A stretch of 64,000 nt of DNA from Vreelandella massiliensis (GTDB lineage Bacteria > Pseudomonadota > Gammaproteobacteria > Pseudomonadales > Halomonadaceae): NCBI RefSeq assembly GCF_900155385.1, contig NZ_LT699744.1, positions 515,562 to 579,561 of the forward strand. Direction: 5' to 3'. The notes under the pieces were generated by a model. It made no database searches, was not told the origin of the DNA, and saw only the letters and a program-made list of their open reading frames with translations. Made by a program: the position numbers and the translations under genes. Position 1 is the first letter of the stretch. Every line of letters starts with the position of its first letter. This document shows, one piece after another, positions 37,247-48,968 of this stretch.

Positions 37247-39363
37247 TAAACAAACCCTATCGGCTGGCGCTTGCCGTGCTGTTCGCGCTCTTCCAGGGTG
37301 AGGGCGTCCATTAGCGTGTTCAAGCGGATGGGGAGACCGCGCAGGTCGAGTTGATCCAGGGCGGTGCGCACATTGCCGGGGGTGACGCGGCGCTGGGCCA
37401 GGTGGCTCGCGGGGATGGTGGCCAGGCGAGGGTGGTCGCGCTCGGGGAGCACCGACTTAAGCAAGTCGCGCAGCGGCTCGGGGTCGAGCGGTAAGAACTC
37501 CACCTTGAGATCAAAGCGGCGCATCACGGCGCGATCAAGGCTATCCACGCGGTTGGTGGTGGCCAGCAAGATGCCGTCGAAGTTCTCGATCTGCACCAAG
37601 AGCTCGTTGGTGTGCGAGATCTCCCAGCTCTGCATGCCGTTATCGCGCTGCATGAGTAGCGTATCCACCTCATCCAGCAGCAGCACGGCCTTTTGCTCGC
37701 GCGCCTGCTGAAACAGCGCCGCGAGTTTCCCCTCCGTGCCGCCAACAAACTTGTCCAGCAAGCTGCTCGCATGAGCGGTGATAAGCTTGCGATCCAAGCG
37801 CTTAGCCAAGTGCTGTGCCAGGGCGGTCTTGCCGCTGCCGGGTAGGCCATGCAGGCACAAGCGGCCGCGCTGTCGGCGGGTTAGGCGCTGCACAATGCTC
37901 TCAAGCCCCGGGCGGGTATTGAGCCATTCGAGGCGGTACTCGGGCATGCTTGGCCCGGCAGCGTGAGACGCATCCGGTAGCACGCGCGAACTCGCTTCGC
38001 CCAGGGCGTGCAAACGGTGCGACATCAGCGTGTCGATATGCTGCTCGTTGCGCTGTGGGGTGCGCGGGTTCAATAGCGTGCCCAAGCGGCACAGCTGCTG
38101 CGCCGCCGCCGGCGTCATCCACGGCTGCTCGGCCAGGTGCTGGCGCCCCTGGGGGGTTACCGGTAGTTCGTCGAGCAACTGGCGGTAGTGCGCCTTGGCT
38201 TGCTCGCCGTGCTGGGCTTTCACTTCAATGATCATGTCAAAGCGACGCAAATACGCGGGGTCGAGCCAGTGAACGCTGTTGCTTACCCAGAGCCCAGGCT
38301 TAGGGTTGCTCTCTAAAAGCTGGTTCATCCAGCCCTTGGGCAGCGCCTCCTCGTCGTTGATGACGTCCTCGATCTCATCAAACATCACAAGGCCCTGGCG
38401 TTGATCGATCAGCTTCTGTACGACCTGATAGCGGCTCAGACGTTTACTCGGGGTCAGCACGTCGTCGTCCTGATCCACCACCGGCACGCCGTAAAGCGGC
38501 ACGCCCAGCTGGGTGGCCAAGGTTTTGACCAGCTCGGTCTTGCCCACGCCGGGAGCGCCGTAGATCAATACATTGGCACCGGCTTGGTGCGTGTCTAGCG
38601 CCTGGCGCAGGTAATCGACCGCGAGTTGGCGCAGGGGAACGGCATCAAAGCTTGCCAGCGAAAACGTTCCCGCTGGCTGAGTGGGGCAAAGGCTCATTAG
38701 CCGGTCGGTGATAAAGCCGCGTAGCGCCTGGGAGGAGAGCGTGGCGACGTCGTGGTTCACCAGCGGGGCGAGGCTTCGCAGCATCGGCCCTGTCGACAAG
38801 GTGTCATCCAGGTCGAGCGGGCGGTAACTCTTGTTGTGGGACAAAAGCCCCAGCATTTTCAAGCGGCCGCGCTCTTGCAAGCCCAGATGGATCTCATCGC
38901 TGCCGTACCCCGTTAATTGCGCCAGCAGCTTCTTGGCGCGGGTCTCCTCAACGCAGGTCAAAATCGGGTTCATATTGGGGTGGCGCAGACGCAGCCACGT
39001 TAAGGTAAGCAGGTCGCGTTCCAACGGCGTTAGCTGCAACAGATCGGCCACATGCGCGCAGAGTGTGGTCAAAGTACCGGTTACCGGTGTATCCGGGTCA
39101 AGCTCGCGGGTAGCGCGTTTCCACCAACGCTTTAGCGCCGGGGCATAATCGCTGTAACGGCGACTGTTCTCGGCACCTTGGGGTAATTTGATACCCAGCC
39201 AGCCAAAGAGGCTCTGCCAATCCTCGTCATCGAGCGAGCCGTCCTTGCCTTGAAACATCACCATGCGCGCGGTGATTAACTGGGCGAAAAGGCGCTCCTC
39301 GGGATCGTGGTGCTCATCGGTGGATGAAGGCGATGTCACATCGAGTACTTGTCCCCACTGCAT
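37246..39363 (-). CDS. Tandem AAA ATPase of unknown role
   Basis: I start at the ATG at 39363 (MQWGQVLDV), preceded by AGGAG; the frame extends 72 bases further without support. The 705-residue cytoplasmic protein has an alpha-helical N-terminal third with no recognised domain (about 1-240). AAA domain 1 has Walker A GAPGVGKT at 269 and Walker B VMFDEIED about 325. AAA domain 2 has Walker A GLPGSGKT at 506 and Walker B VLLLDEVDTLL about 560, with sensor ATTNR and arginine RRFD. Such proteins remodel partners using ATP. The partner is not visible from neighbours, and it is not ClpB, ClpA, FtsH or RuvB. Confidence 0.85.
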   Translation of the reverse strand: MQWGQVLDVTSPSSTDEHHDPEERLFAQLITARMVMFQGKDGSLDDEDWQSLFGWLGIKLPQGAENSRRYSDYAPALKRWWKRATRELDPDTPVTGTLTTLCAHVADLLQLTPLERDLLTLTWLRLRHPNMNPILTCVEETRAKKLLAQLTGYGSDEIHLGLQERGRLKMLGLLSHNKSYRPLDLDDTLSTGPMLRSLAPLVNHDVATLSSQALRGFITDRLMSLCPTQPAGTFSLASFDAVPLRQLAVDYLRQALDTHQAGANVLIYGAPGVGKTELVKTLATQLGVPLYGVPVVDQDDDVLTPSKRLSRYQVVQKLIDQRQGLVMFDEIEDVINDEEALPKGWMNQLLESNPKPGLWVSNSVHWLDPAYLRRFDMIIEVKAQHGEQAKAHYRQLLDELPVTPQGRQHLAEQPWMTPAAAQQLCRLGTLLNPRTPQRNEQHIDTLMSHRLHALGEASSRVLPDASHAAGPSMPEYRLEWLNTRPGLESIVQRLTRRQRGRLCLHGLPGSGKTALAQHLAKRLDRKLITAHASSLLDKFVGGTEGKLAALFQQAREQKAVLLLDEVDTLLMQRDNGMQSWEISHTNELLVQIENFDGILLATTNRVDSLDRAVMRRFDLKVEFLPLDPEPLRDLLKSVLPERDHPRLATIPASHLAQRRVTPGNVRTALDQLDLRGLPIRLNTLMDALTLEEREQHGKRQPIGFV

Positions 39364-39612
39364 AGCGCGCTCCTGTCTTGCCCATTGATCCCCCATCTTA
39401 ACGCCAAGGTGCGACGTTTTGTGCCGCAAGGACAAACTTCTTGATTGGCTGGGTAAATCAACCGGCGTAAAGATTGCGCACGGCGGTAAAAAGTAACAGA
39501 AGATATTTAAATTATTTATTTAGGCTGATATGTAATACAAGGTGAGTTAATCGTTTAATGTGTTATCAAGATTTGGCGTATTATTTCCTAACCCTTGTGA
39601 AAAGGAGCCGCC

Positions 39613-41358
39613 ATGCGCATTCACCTTCTGCCGTGTATGGCGCTCGTTATGCTGCTTTTGACGTGTGGCAGCAGCTTGGCAGATACCCCGCCCGCGCCAC
39701 TGAATAACTGGGAGTACCGCTGGGGCGATTCCCCCCTAGATGAGAAGGGTAATCCCGTTTGGCTGAGGGATGAATCGGCGCCGTGGCACGCGATCTCTTT
39801 TCCTGCTAGCCCCCCTGAGAGGGAGGGGCGGCAGCACGTCTGGTTTCGCACGGTTCTGCCCGAAGGGGAGTGGCGAGACCCGGTGCTGTATATCACCAGC
39901 ATTGATTTAATCGCCCAAGTTTACCTGGATGATGCGCTGATTTATCAGCACGGGGAGTTCGACGCCGAGGGCAAAGGTGATTTTGTCGGCTGGCCCTGGC
40001 ATATGATTGAGCTGCCCGAAGATTTTGCCGGCAAGCCAATGTCTATCCGTGTGTTTTCGTATTACACCGATATTGGCCTGTGGGGCGAGGTCAAGCTGAT
40101 GGATCGCATCGACGGCTTTCATAAAGTGATTAAGCGCTCGGCAATGGATCTGGCGGTCAGTGCCTTTAGCCTTCTAATCGCTATTTTGGCCGTCATTTTT
40201 GCACTTATGGGGCCTGAGAGGCGGGGGTTTGCCGCGATCGCGCTGTTTTCGCTTTCCGCGGGCCTTATGCTGCTGGCCGAGGCGCCCGCCCGACAGCTCA
40301 TCGCTGAGAGTGCTTTGGCTTGGGATACCTTGCGGGCAAGTAGCTACTATATGTTGCCCGTGGCGATGGGGCTATTGCTGAGTTACTGGGTGCCGGGTCG
40401 ATCCCGGCGCTGGATGGCACGTCTTTGGCAGCTACATCTTGCCTACCTGATTGGGGCGATTGGGTTGGTCAAAGCGGGAATGATCAGTTTATCGCTGACG
40501 TTTCCCGTCTTTGATGCGCTATTGGCGGTCACGCTGCCCCTGATGCTGTTGATTGCGGTGCGCCGCTTTAGCCGTTTTGGGTTAGAGCAGCGTTTACTGG
40601 TGCTCAGTTTTGCTATTTTTGCCGTGCTGCTCTTCGTGGATATGCTGGTAGCTCATGGTTTTCTCCCGTGGCGCATCGTGCCACTCAATGTGGGCACTTT
40701 AGGGTTTTCCATCGCGATTGTGGGTATATCGCTTTGGCACTACCGCGAGACTCAGCGGCAATTGGCTCACGTCAATCAAACGCTTGAGGACAAAGTGTTC
40801 GCGCGAACGGCCGAGCTCGATAGGCTCGTGCATGAGCTGGAAGGGCTCTCGCTAAAGGATTCGTTGACCGGGCTAAGTAACCGGCGCCATTTTGATAGCC
40901 TGCTTGAGCATGAGTTTCGTCGTGCTGAGCGTCAAGGCGGCCGGCTTTCGCTTTTGATGTTGGATTTAGATCACTTTAAAAACATCAATGACTCTCTCGG
41001 TCACGATGCGGGCGATGCGGTGTTAAAAGGCGTGGCGGCATTACTCAAGCGCCATTTTCGTGGTGCGGATGTGGTGTGTCGTTTGGGTGGCGAGGAGTTT
41101 GTGGCCCTGCTTCCTGGTGTGGCGATGGAGGAGGCCGCGTCACGCGCGAAGTCGCTCCTTGAGAGGGTTCGGCAACACACTTTTCGCTATGAGAGCCGTG
41201 AGATAGAGAGCCTTACCCTTTCCTGTGGCGTGGCCACTTATCCCGATCATGCTAAAGAGCCTAAAACGTTGCTTATCAAGGCGGACGAGGCGCTTTATCA
41301 AGCGAAAAATAGCGGCCGTGACTGCTGTGTGATTTACGCGCCACCCATTGAGGCATAA
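39613..41358 (+). CDS. 7TMR-DISM diguanylate cyclase
   Basis: The 581-residue protein has a signal peptide (about 1-23), a periplasmic beta-sandwich sensor (about 30-175, 7TMR-DISM extracellular or galactose-binding-like), seven membrane helices (about 178-380), a short coiled coil and a GGDEF domain (about 410-575). The GGDEF site is intact: MLDLDHFK, I-site RGAD and GGEEF about 493. It should sense a periplasmic ligand, perhaps carbohydrate-like, and make c-di-GMP. Start at 39613 follows aaaggag. It stands alone with its own upstream AT-rich region. Confidence 0.92.
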   Translation: MRIHLLPCMALVMLLLTCGSSLADTPPAPLNNWEYRWGDSPLDEKGNPVWLRDESAPWHAISFPASPPEREGRQHVWFRTVLPEGEWRDPVLYITSIDLIAQVYLDDALIYQHGEFDAEGKGDFVGWPWHMIELPEDFAGKPMSIRVFSYYTDIGLWGEVKLMDRIDGFHKVIKRSAMDLAVSAFSLLIAILAVIFALMGPERRGFAAIALFSLSAGLMLLAEAPARQLIAESALAWDTLRASSYYMLPVAMGLLLSYWVPGRSRRWMARLWQLHLAYLIGAIGLVKAGMISLSLTFPVFDALLAVTLPLMLLIAVRRFSRFGLEQRLLVLSFAIFAVLLFVDMLVAHGFLPWRIVPLNVGTLGFSIAIVGISLWHYRETQRQLAHVNQTLEDKVFARTAELDRLVHELEGLSLKDSLTGLSNRRHFDSLLEHEFRRAERQGGRLSLLMLDLDHFKNINDSLGHDAGDAVLKGVAALLKRHFRGADVVCRLGGEEFVALLPGVAMEEAASRAKSLLERVRQHTFRYESREIESLTLSCGVATYPDHAKEPKTLLIKADEALYQAKNSGRDCCVIYAPPIEA

Positions 41359-41363
41359 CCCAC

Positions 41364-41391
41364 AAAAAACCGCGCCTCAAGGGGCGCGGTT
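41364..41391 (-). terminator. Rho-independent terminator of katG
   Basis: The stem AACCGCGCC and GGCGCGGTT (41368-41376 and 41383-41391) closes a six-base loop. On the minus strand it is followed by a U-run (complement of the A6 at 41364-41369), so it terminates katG. The plus-strand cyclase may use the same stem, but with no U-run. Confidence 0.82.
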
Positions 41392-41429
41392 GGGTGCGGT
41401 GAGTCTAAGACTCATGTCAGCTCGCTGGA

Positions 41430-43637
<2,208 letters not shown>

Positions 43638-43829
43638 TCACGGTTGCAACCAAATCACGCATGTAACATAGACGCCGAGCCTGGGGGCAGCAAAACTATT
43701 TCTCGCTCACCTTGATATCGAACAATGATGACCGTTAATGCTTACGAGATAAGCTGTGCCTCTAAGCTTCGCTTCATATTTATAGAACACGAACGCCATA
43801 GCCACCATTTGCTTTTTATCACTGTTTTA

Positions 43830-43844
43830 ATAGACAAGTGCTAT
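43830..43844. promoter_or_regulatory. Possible OxyR half-site upstream of katG
   Basis: ATAG-N7-CTAT occurs at 43830-43844, matching one half of the OxyR tetramer site. The neighbouring positions where the second half should be do not match. It is 223 bases upstream of the katG start, and also 20 bases past the end of the next gene. Weak call. Confidence 0.3.
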
Positions 43845-43863
43845 AGCCTTGTGCCCTTCATCT

Positions 43864-45159
43864 CTAATAGAAAAACATCGTGCCCCACGCACTCACGATG
43901 CCAAGTAAAACGGAGGCAAGCATGGGCAAGGCAATGCGCCATCCCAGGGCGCGAGCACCGAGGCCGGTAGCCATCGCGCCTTTCACCACATTATTGACCG
44001 AGGCGGCGATGATAATGCCCAGTACCGCGCTGGCGATGTTTAAGTCGTCCTGCGCCATGCGCGCTAGCGACAGCGTGATGGCGTCGACATCGGCAATGCC
44101 CGAGACCGTGGCCAGCAGGTAAACGCCGGTATCACCCAGCGCTTCACGCAGCCACTTCCCTAGCAGCATAATCACAGTGAGTAAGGCGCCAAACATCAGC
44201 GCGGTACGCAACTCAAGCGGGTTCTGGTTGAGTTCCGGGGTATCGATAGCGTCGCCCCGGCGTTGTTGATACCAGATGAGCAGGGCCGGCAGGTAGAGGC
44301 TTAGCGCCATCAGTGTAACGGGGAGAATCAGCGGAGGAATCAGCGCTGGATGAATAATCGCGGCGTAGATGATGATGCGGGGAAACATGGTGCCGCAGGC
44401 AATTAAGATACCCGAGGCCAGCAAAGGGCTAAGCGCGGTTTCCACGCGCGACTGCCTGGCAAAATGCAGCGTGAGCGCCGTTGAAGAGGAGAGTCCCGCA
44501 AACAGGCCGGTGAACAGAATGCCTTTCTCTGCGCCGCCAAAACGGATCGCGAAGTAGCCGACAAAGGAGATGGTGGCGATCATCACCACCATCCACCATA
44601 GCTGGTAGGGGTTGAGTACCCCGCCCGGCCCCATGCCCTGATTGGGTAGCAATGGCAGCATGACCGCCGAAATCAGCAGCAGTTTAAGCGCGGCATCAAG
44701 CTCATGGGACTGCAGTTTGTGCAAAAGGCCATGTATTTCACGCTTATTGTCCAGAATCACCGCGGTGATAACCGCGCAGGCTGTCGCCAACGCCGGGCTA
44801 ACGGCCACGGCCATGGCACCAAACGAAAACGCCAACAGCAGGCCAATCAACCCGGTGATGCTCACGTCGCCGCTTTGCGCTACCTTTTCGCGCCAGCCCA
44901 CCAGTGCAATAACGGACAGCCCAAGAAACATCAGCGGGAAGGCCCAAGGCGTCAGCGTTTCAGCCAAAAGCCCCGACACCCCGCCCAAAAGCCCAATCAG
45001 CGCGTGGGTGCGAACCCCTGCCACACGTGAACCGGCGCCCCTATCGCGCGCGACCCAGCCGCGCTCAATGCCAATCAGCGTGCCCAGCAACAGGGCGAGT
45101 GCAAGATGCAGGGCGGACTGATTGGAGGTGATAAATTCGCTGGTGAGTTGTTCCATCAT
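43864..45159 (-). CDS. MgtC/DUF4010 family membrane protein
   Basis: The 431-residue integral membrane protein has about 11-12 helices. The N-terminal part carries the MgtC/SapB pattern (ALALLLGTLIGIERGW, then AGVRTHALIGLLGG). The C-terminal part is DUF4010 (GLFAGLSSSTALTLHFAR, and ATVSGIADVDAITLSLAR near the end). These fusion proteins are widespread. A link to magnesium or membrane homeostasis is suggested by MgtC homology but untested for this subfamily. Confidence 0.87.
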   Translation of the reverse strand: MMEQLTSEFITSNQSALHLALALLLGTLIGIERGWVARDRGAGSRVAGVRTHALIGLLGGVSGLLAETLTPWAFPLMFLGLSVIALVGWREKVAQSGDVSITGLIGLLLAFSFGAMAVAVSPALATACAVITAVILDNKREIHGLLHKLQSHELDAALKLLLISAVMLPLLPNQGMGPGGVLNPYQLWWMVVMIATISFVGYFAIRFGGAEKGILFTGLFAGLSSSTALTLHFARQSRVETALSPLLASGILIACGTMFPRIIIYAAIIHPALIPPLILPVTLMALSLYLPALLIWYQQRRGDAIDTPELNQNPLELRTALMFGALLTVIMLLGKWLREALGDTGVYLLATVSGIADVDAITLSLARMAQDDLNIASAVLGIIIAASVNNVVKGAMATGLGARALGWRIALPMLASVLLGIVSAWGTMFFY

Positions 45160-45234
45160 CCCCCCTTCGATAGCCGGATACGCTTTTGATTAGCCCTAAC
45201 TTACACTATGTGCGGTCACCGACAAGGAGAACCT

Positions 45235-46125
45235 ATGCATTGGCAACCCCTTATGGCCGCTTCGAGGCCCGGTTTTTTGATCCTCGCCGTACTTTGCGTC
45301 GGGTTGGCGTTGGCGTTGGTCGCGCGTCAATCCGTCGCGATAGCGCCTTTGCATGGTGTCTTGATTCTGTTGGCGGCGCTGCTGGCGCATATTGCCGTCA
45401 ACCTACTCAATGAGTACGACGATTTCCGCTCGGGGTTGGATGCCATCACCCAGCGCACACTGTTCTCGGGCGGAAGTGGCGCGCTACCGGCGGAGCCGGC
45501 GGCGGCATCGCTGGTCGGCTGGGGGGCGCTGTTGTCACTGGGGCTTGTGGTGGGTATGGGGCTCTACTTTGTCTGGCTGCGGGGCGGGGCGCTTTTGCCG
45601 TTGGGGGCAGGCGGTGTATTGCTCGTCATGGCGTACACGCGATGGCTCACGCGCTCACCGCTTTTATGCCTTCTCGCACCGGGGCTTGGTTTTGCCATTG
45701 TCGTCATGGGCAGTTTGCTGGCGCTGGGTGGGGAGCTGACCGCCGCCGTGTGGACGGTGACATTGGTGGTGCTTTTGCTGGTCAGCGAACTGTTGCTGTT
45801 AAATCAATTTCCCGATGTCGAGGCTGACCGTGAAGTGGGGCGGCGGCATCTTCTGATTGCCTTTGGCAAAGGCGTTGGGGCGCGCGTGGTGGCAGGGCTA
45901 GTGCTGGCCGCTTATGGCGTGATCGCGATCGGCATTGGGCAAGGCATACTACCCACGCTCTGCGTGTTAGCGCTCATTCCGCTGCCGGTCATGGCTTGGC
46001 TGAGTGTAAAACTTAACGTCACGCACTCCTTAGAAGAGCCCGCATGGCCGCCATTGTTGGCGGCCAATGTCGCGGCGTTACTGAGCACACTGGCCTTGCT
46101 ACTCGTGGGTTTATGGTGGGGGTAG
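45235..46125 (+). CDS. UbiA-family prenyltransferase, MenA-like
   Basis: The 296-residue protein starts at the ATG at 45235 (MHWQPLMAASRPGF), which follows AAGGAG; the open frame begins at 45208 without support. It has about eight membrane helices and the two Asp-rich prenyl-diphosphate motifs, NLLNEYDDFRSGLD and NQFPDVEADREVGRR. It transfers a prenyl chain to an aromatic acceptor. The first motif and the short length are closer to MenA-type 1,4-dihydroxy-2-naphthoate enzymes than to UbiA or CyoE. The acceptor is not determined by the neighbourhood. Confidence 0.83.
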   Translation: MHWQPLMAASRPGFLILAVLCVGLALALVARQSVAIAPLHGVLILLAALLAHIAVNLLNEYDDFRSGLDAITQRTLFSGGSGALPAEPAAASLVGWGALLSLGLVVGMGLYFVWLRGGALLPLGAGGVLLVMAYTRWLTRSPLLCLLAPGLGFAIVVMGSLLALGGELTAAVWTVTLVVLLLVSELLLLNQFPDVEADREVGRRHLLIAFGKGVGARVVAGLVLAAYGVIAIGIGQGILPTLCVLALIPLPVMAWLSVKLNVTHSLEEPAWPPLLAANVAALLSTLALLLVGLWWG

Positions 46126-46145
46126 GCAATTCAAAGCCAGCGTGG

Positions 46146-46826
46146 TTAAAACCCTAGCTCGTCGAGAAGGTCATCGACTTGATCCTGGCCGCTGACCACA
46201 TCCGCTTTCTCTTTATCCATTTGCGGGCCATTGCGTAGCTTGGCGTGCTCGTCGCGCTCATCCTTGAGGTTCACGCCTTCCGTAACGCCCGGCGCGCTCT
46301 CCATCAGCACTTGCACCAGTTCCTGTTCGATGGTTTGGATCACGTCCATCATCTTTTTGATGACTTGGCCGGTTAAATCCTGGAAGTCTTGCGCCATCAT
46401 GACTTCAAGGAGCTCTTTTTGCGCGATACCGACCTGGCTAGGGACTTGCTCGGCAAGAAAGTGGCGCGTGTCGGCAATAAGCTGCTCATTGCTTAGCGGG
46501 TCGTCGTGGTTTTCCAGGGCTTCCCAGCGCTTGGAGAGTGTTTGGCTTTCACTTTCGAGCTGATCTTGGGTCGGCTGGGCACGCTCAACGGCATTGAGTG
46601 AGCGCTCGGCCGCCTGTTCGGTCATTGAGGCGACGTACCGGAGTCGCTCGCTGGCATCAGGAATGGCTTGGGCGGCCTGCTCGATTTGCTGATCAAGCCC
46701 AAGCTCCTTCATGCTTTCACGCAGCATGCGCGTCAAATGGCCAATCCGTTGGATGACCTCTTCCGCGCCGTGTTCATTAAGCACAGAGGGCATAGCGCTA
46801 TCATGCGCGTTCTTGGGATTTGCCAT
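46146..46826 (-). CDS. cheZ: Chemotaxis phosphatase CheZ
   Basis: The 226-residue protein starts at the ATG at 46826 (MANPKNAHD), which follows GAGAGGAT; the frame limit at 46862 is less likely. The catalytic segment is MMAQDFQDLTGQVIKKMM, containing the Asp and Gln that dephosphorylate CheY-P. The C-terminal CheY-binding peptide is QVDDLLDELGF. The long helical hairpin lies between. It terminates the CheY-P signal at the flagellar switch. No cheA, cheY or flagellar gene is adjacent. Confidence 0.95.
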   Translation of the reverse strand: MANPKNAHDSAMPSVLNEHGAEEVIQRIGHLTRMLRESMKELGLDQQIEQAAQAIPDASERLRYVASMTEQAAERSLNAVERAQPTQDQLESESQTLSKRWEALENHDDPLSNEQLIADTRHFLAEQVPSQVGIAQKELLEVMMAQDFQDLTGQVIKKMMDVIQTIEQELVQVLMESAPGVTEGVNLKDERDEHAKLRNGPQMDKEKADVVSGQDQVDDLLDELGF

Positions 46827-47093
46827 CTTATCCTCTCTTGACGTGAGTTCTAGGCTCATCATGCACGATAAAGCCCAGCATTGCCTATTCGCCTGTGCGC
46901 CTGTTAGGGAGCAAAATTGCGCTAGATCAAGATGCGCCGATGTTCAGCAAAAGGGGATTCGTGGTTTATACCGGTAAACGGCGCGATGAACCACCAAGTG
47001 AGTTTGCGTGAAGTCGTCGCGTTAATTGGCGTAAACTACGCCGCCATGTTGCATGAGAAAGCGTCCAAAACCATATAGATCGATAGTGAATAG

Positions 47094-47906
47094 GTGCGTG
47101 TGAAAGGTGCAAAGAAGGCGTTTGAGCTAACTCCCGAAGGGGATCGTTATTTTGACGGCATGGCGGATAAGTTCGCGCGTTCGCTGTATGACGCACCGCG
47201 CGGGGCTTTGCGATTAGCGCTGCTCGATGCGCTGCTGCCCGAAATGCTCACCTTCGACCAGCAGCCGGTGCTGGATGTCGGAGGCGGCTTGGGCCAGCAA
47301 GCGGCGTGGTTTGCCCGGCGCGGCCACGCCGTGACGCTTGCCGAGCCCTCGGGCGATATGCTGGCGTGCGCGCAGCGTGAAATAGAGGGGCAGGAGGCGA
47401 TTAAAGCGCGGGTGCGCTACGTGCAAGCGCCGCTACAGCGGCTTTCGCAAGTCGCGCCCGGCCCTTGGGCATTGATCACTTGCCACGCTGTGCTGGAGTG
47501 GCTCGGCGACCCTCGCGCGGCGCTTTATCAGCTCAGCCAGCGTTTGGCCCCGGGCGGTCAGCTCAGCCTGATGGTGTTTAATCGCGATGCGCTACGCTTC
47601 TCCAACGTCGTGAAGGGCAACATGCACAAAGCGTTAAGCGACGAGCTTGAAGGACTTGGCAAAGGCCAGCGTCTAACGCCCATCTCGCCGCTTACCCATG
47701 CCCAGATTGAGCAGTGGAGTGGCGAGGTGGGCTTGACGCTTGCCCATGTCGCGGGTATTCGAATTTTTCAGGACTATTTACGCGAGCCCGCGGCGACACA
47801 GGCACAGCGTTCGACACTTTTTGCCCTAGAAAAAGCCTACGCCCGCGTTGACCCCCATTGGCGCCTGGGGCGCTATCTGCTCTATACCCTGATCAAAACA
47901 GCTTAA
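47094..47906 (+). CDS. cmoM: tRNA 5-carboxymethoxyuridine methyltransferase CmoM
   Basis: The 270-residue class I SAM-dependent methyltransferase has motif I VLDVGGGLGQQAA, motif II-like TLAEPSGDML, then ITCHAVLEWLGDPRAAL, PGGQLSLMVFN and IRIFQDYLRE. These match the CmoM (formerly SmtA) family, which methylates cmo5U at tRNA position 34. Start GTG at 47094 is the frame limit, with another GTG two codons later, and no strong Shine-Dalgarno. It is upstream of rsmC on the same strand. Confidence 0.88.
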   Translation: MRVKGAKKAFELTPEGDRYFDGMADKFARSLYDAPRGALRLALLDALLPEMLTFDQQPVLDVGGGLGQQAAWFARRGHAVTLAEPSGDMLACAQREIEGQEAIKARVRYVQAPLQRLSQVAPGPWALITCHAVLEWLGDPRAALYQLSQRLAPGGQLSLMVFNRDALRFSNVVKGNMHKALSDELEGLGKGQRLTPISPLTHAQIEQWSGEVGLTLAHVAGIRIFQDYLREPAATQAQRSTLFALEKAYARVDPHWRLGRYLLYTLIKTA

Positions 47907-47936
47907 AACGGCGTAAACCCCTCGGAGATCCTTTGC

Positions 47937-48968
47937 ATGAGCGGCACCCTCAAACGCGAGAGCCCTAGTAAAAGTGAAAGCTCTACCTGCCAACTGCTCG
48001 CCCGCTACTTTGGGGCGGCGCCGGAGCCCATGCTGTGGGCGGTGGCGCCGCCTGCGGATGCGTGGCTGGTGGAAAATAGCAGTGGGGTCGTCAGCGCGGA
48101 TGCGGGCATGCGTGAGCAGTGGCAGCGCGCGGGCAAAATCGCGCAGTCGCCGTTTGGGCAGTGCGTAATGCCCGATGATGCTCGCGTGGTGCTGTTCTGG
48201 CCTAAAGCGCACCAGCTTGGTGTCTGGTGGCTGACGTGGCTGTGCGCGCACTTGCCACCGGGTACGCCGTTAGCATTCGTAGGAGAGCATCAGGGAGGTA
48301 TTAAGCGGGTGCCTAAAGTGCTCGCCGAGCTCGGGCTTGCGTGCGATAAGCTCGACAGCGCTCGGCGCTGCTCGCTATTTGTCACGCGTACCGAGCCGCT
48401 TGATCAGCCAAGCGACGCCGCCTGGGTCGCCTTCGAGGCGCTCGACTTAACGCTTTACAGCCATCCGGGGGTGTTTGGCCATGGCAAGCTCGATGACGGC
48501 ACGGCACTGCTATTAGAGACGTTAGCCACTGCCTTGCCGGCCCAAACGCAGCGCATTCTCGATGTGGGCTGCGGCGATGGCATTATCACCGCTTGGCTGG
48601 CCCGGCGCGGCCACGACGTGACCGCCGTGGATATCAGCGACTTCGCCGTGGAAGCGGCACGAAAAACGCTTGAGGCCAATGCGCTAACGGGCCGGGTAGT
48701 CGCCAGCGATGTGTACCATGCGATCGACCAGGAGCGGTTTGATCTCATCATCAGCAACCCCCCGTTTCACCAGGAGCGCGATATTCATTACGGCGCGGCG
48801 GGGAGGCTGATAAGCGAAGCACCGCACCACCTTACGCGCGGCGGGCAGCTCATTTTGGTGGCGAATGGGTTTCTGCCCTATCCCGAGCGGTTGGCGCAGG
48901 CATTTGGTGGCTTTGAGATACTGGCCGATAACCGCCGTTTCAAGGTTTATCGCGCAGGGTCGCGGTAG
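47937..48968 (+). CDS. rsmC: 16S rRNA m2G1207 methyltransferase RsmC
   Basis: The 343-residue protein has a degenerate N-terminal methyltransferase-like half and a C-terminal catalytic half with YSHPGVFGHGKLDDGTALLL, motif I ILDVGCGDGIITAWL, and NPPFHQ (the N2-guanine methyltransferase motif). It methylates G1207 of 16S rRNA in the 30S subunit. The end overlaps greB by 22 bases on the opposite strand. An ATG at 47937 follows cggagat. Confidence 0.94.
   Translation: MSGTLKRESPSKSESSTCQLLARYFGAAPEPMLWAVAPPADAWLVENSSGVVSADAGMREQWQRAGKIAQSPFGQCVMPDDARVVLFWPKAHQLGVWWLTWLCAHLPPGTPLAFVGEHQGGIKRVPKVLAELGLACDKLDSARRCSLFVTRTEPLDQPSDAAWVAFEALDLTLYSHPGVFGHGKLDDGTALLLETLATALPAQTQRILDVGCGDGIITAWLARRGHDVTAVDISDFAVEAARKTLEANALTGRVVASDVYHAIDQERFDLIISNPPFHQERDIHYGAAGRLISEAPHHLTRGGQLILVANGFLPYPERLAQAFGGFEILADNRRFKVYRAGSR

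Noticed and set aside
43810-43860. Complete OxyR tetramer site
   Set aside because: Only one ATAG-N7-CTAT half is present; flanking quarter-sites do not match.
46827-47093. Sigma-28 promoter for cheZ
   Set aside because: I looked for TAAA and GCCGATAA elements at the right spacing and found none.
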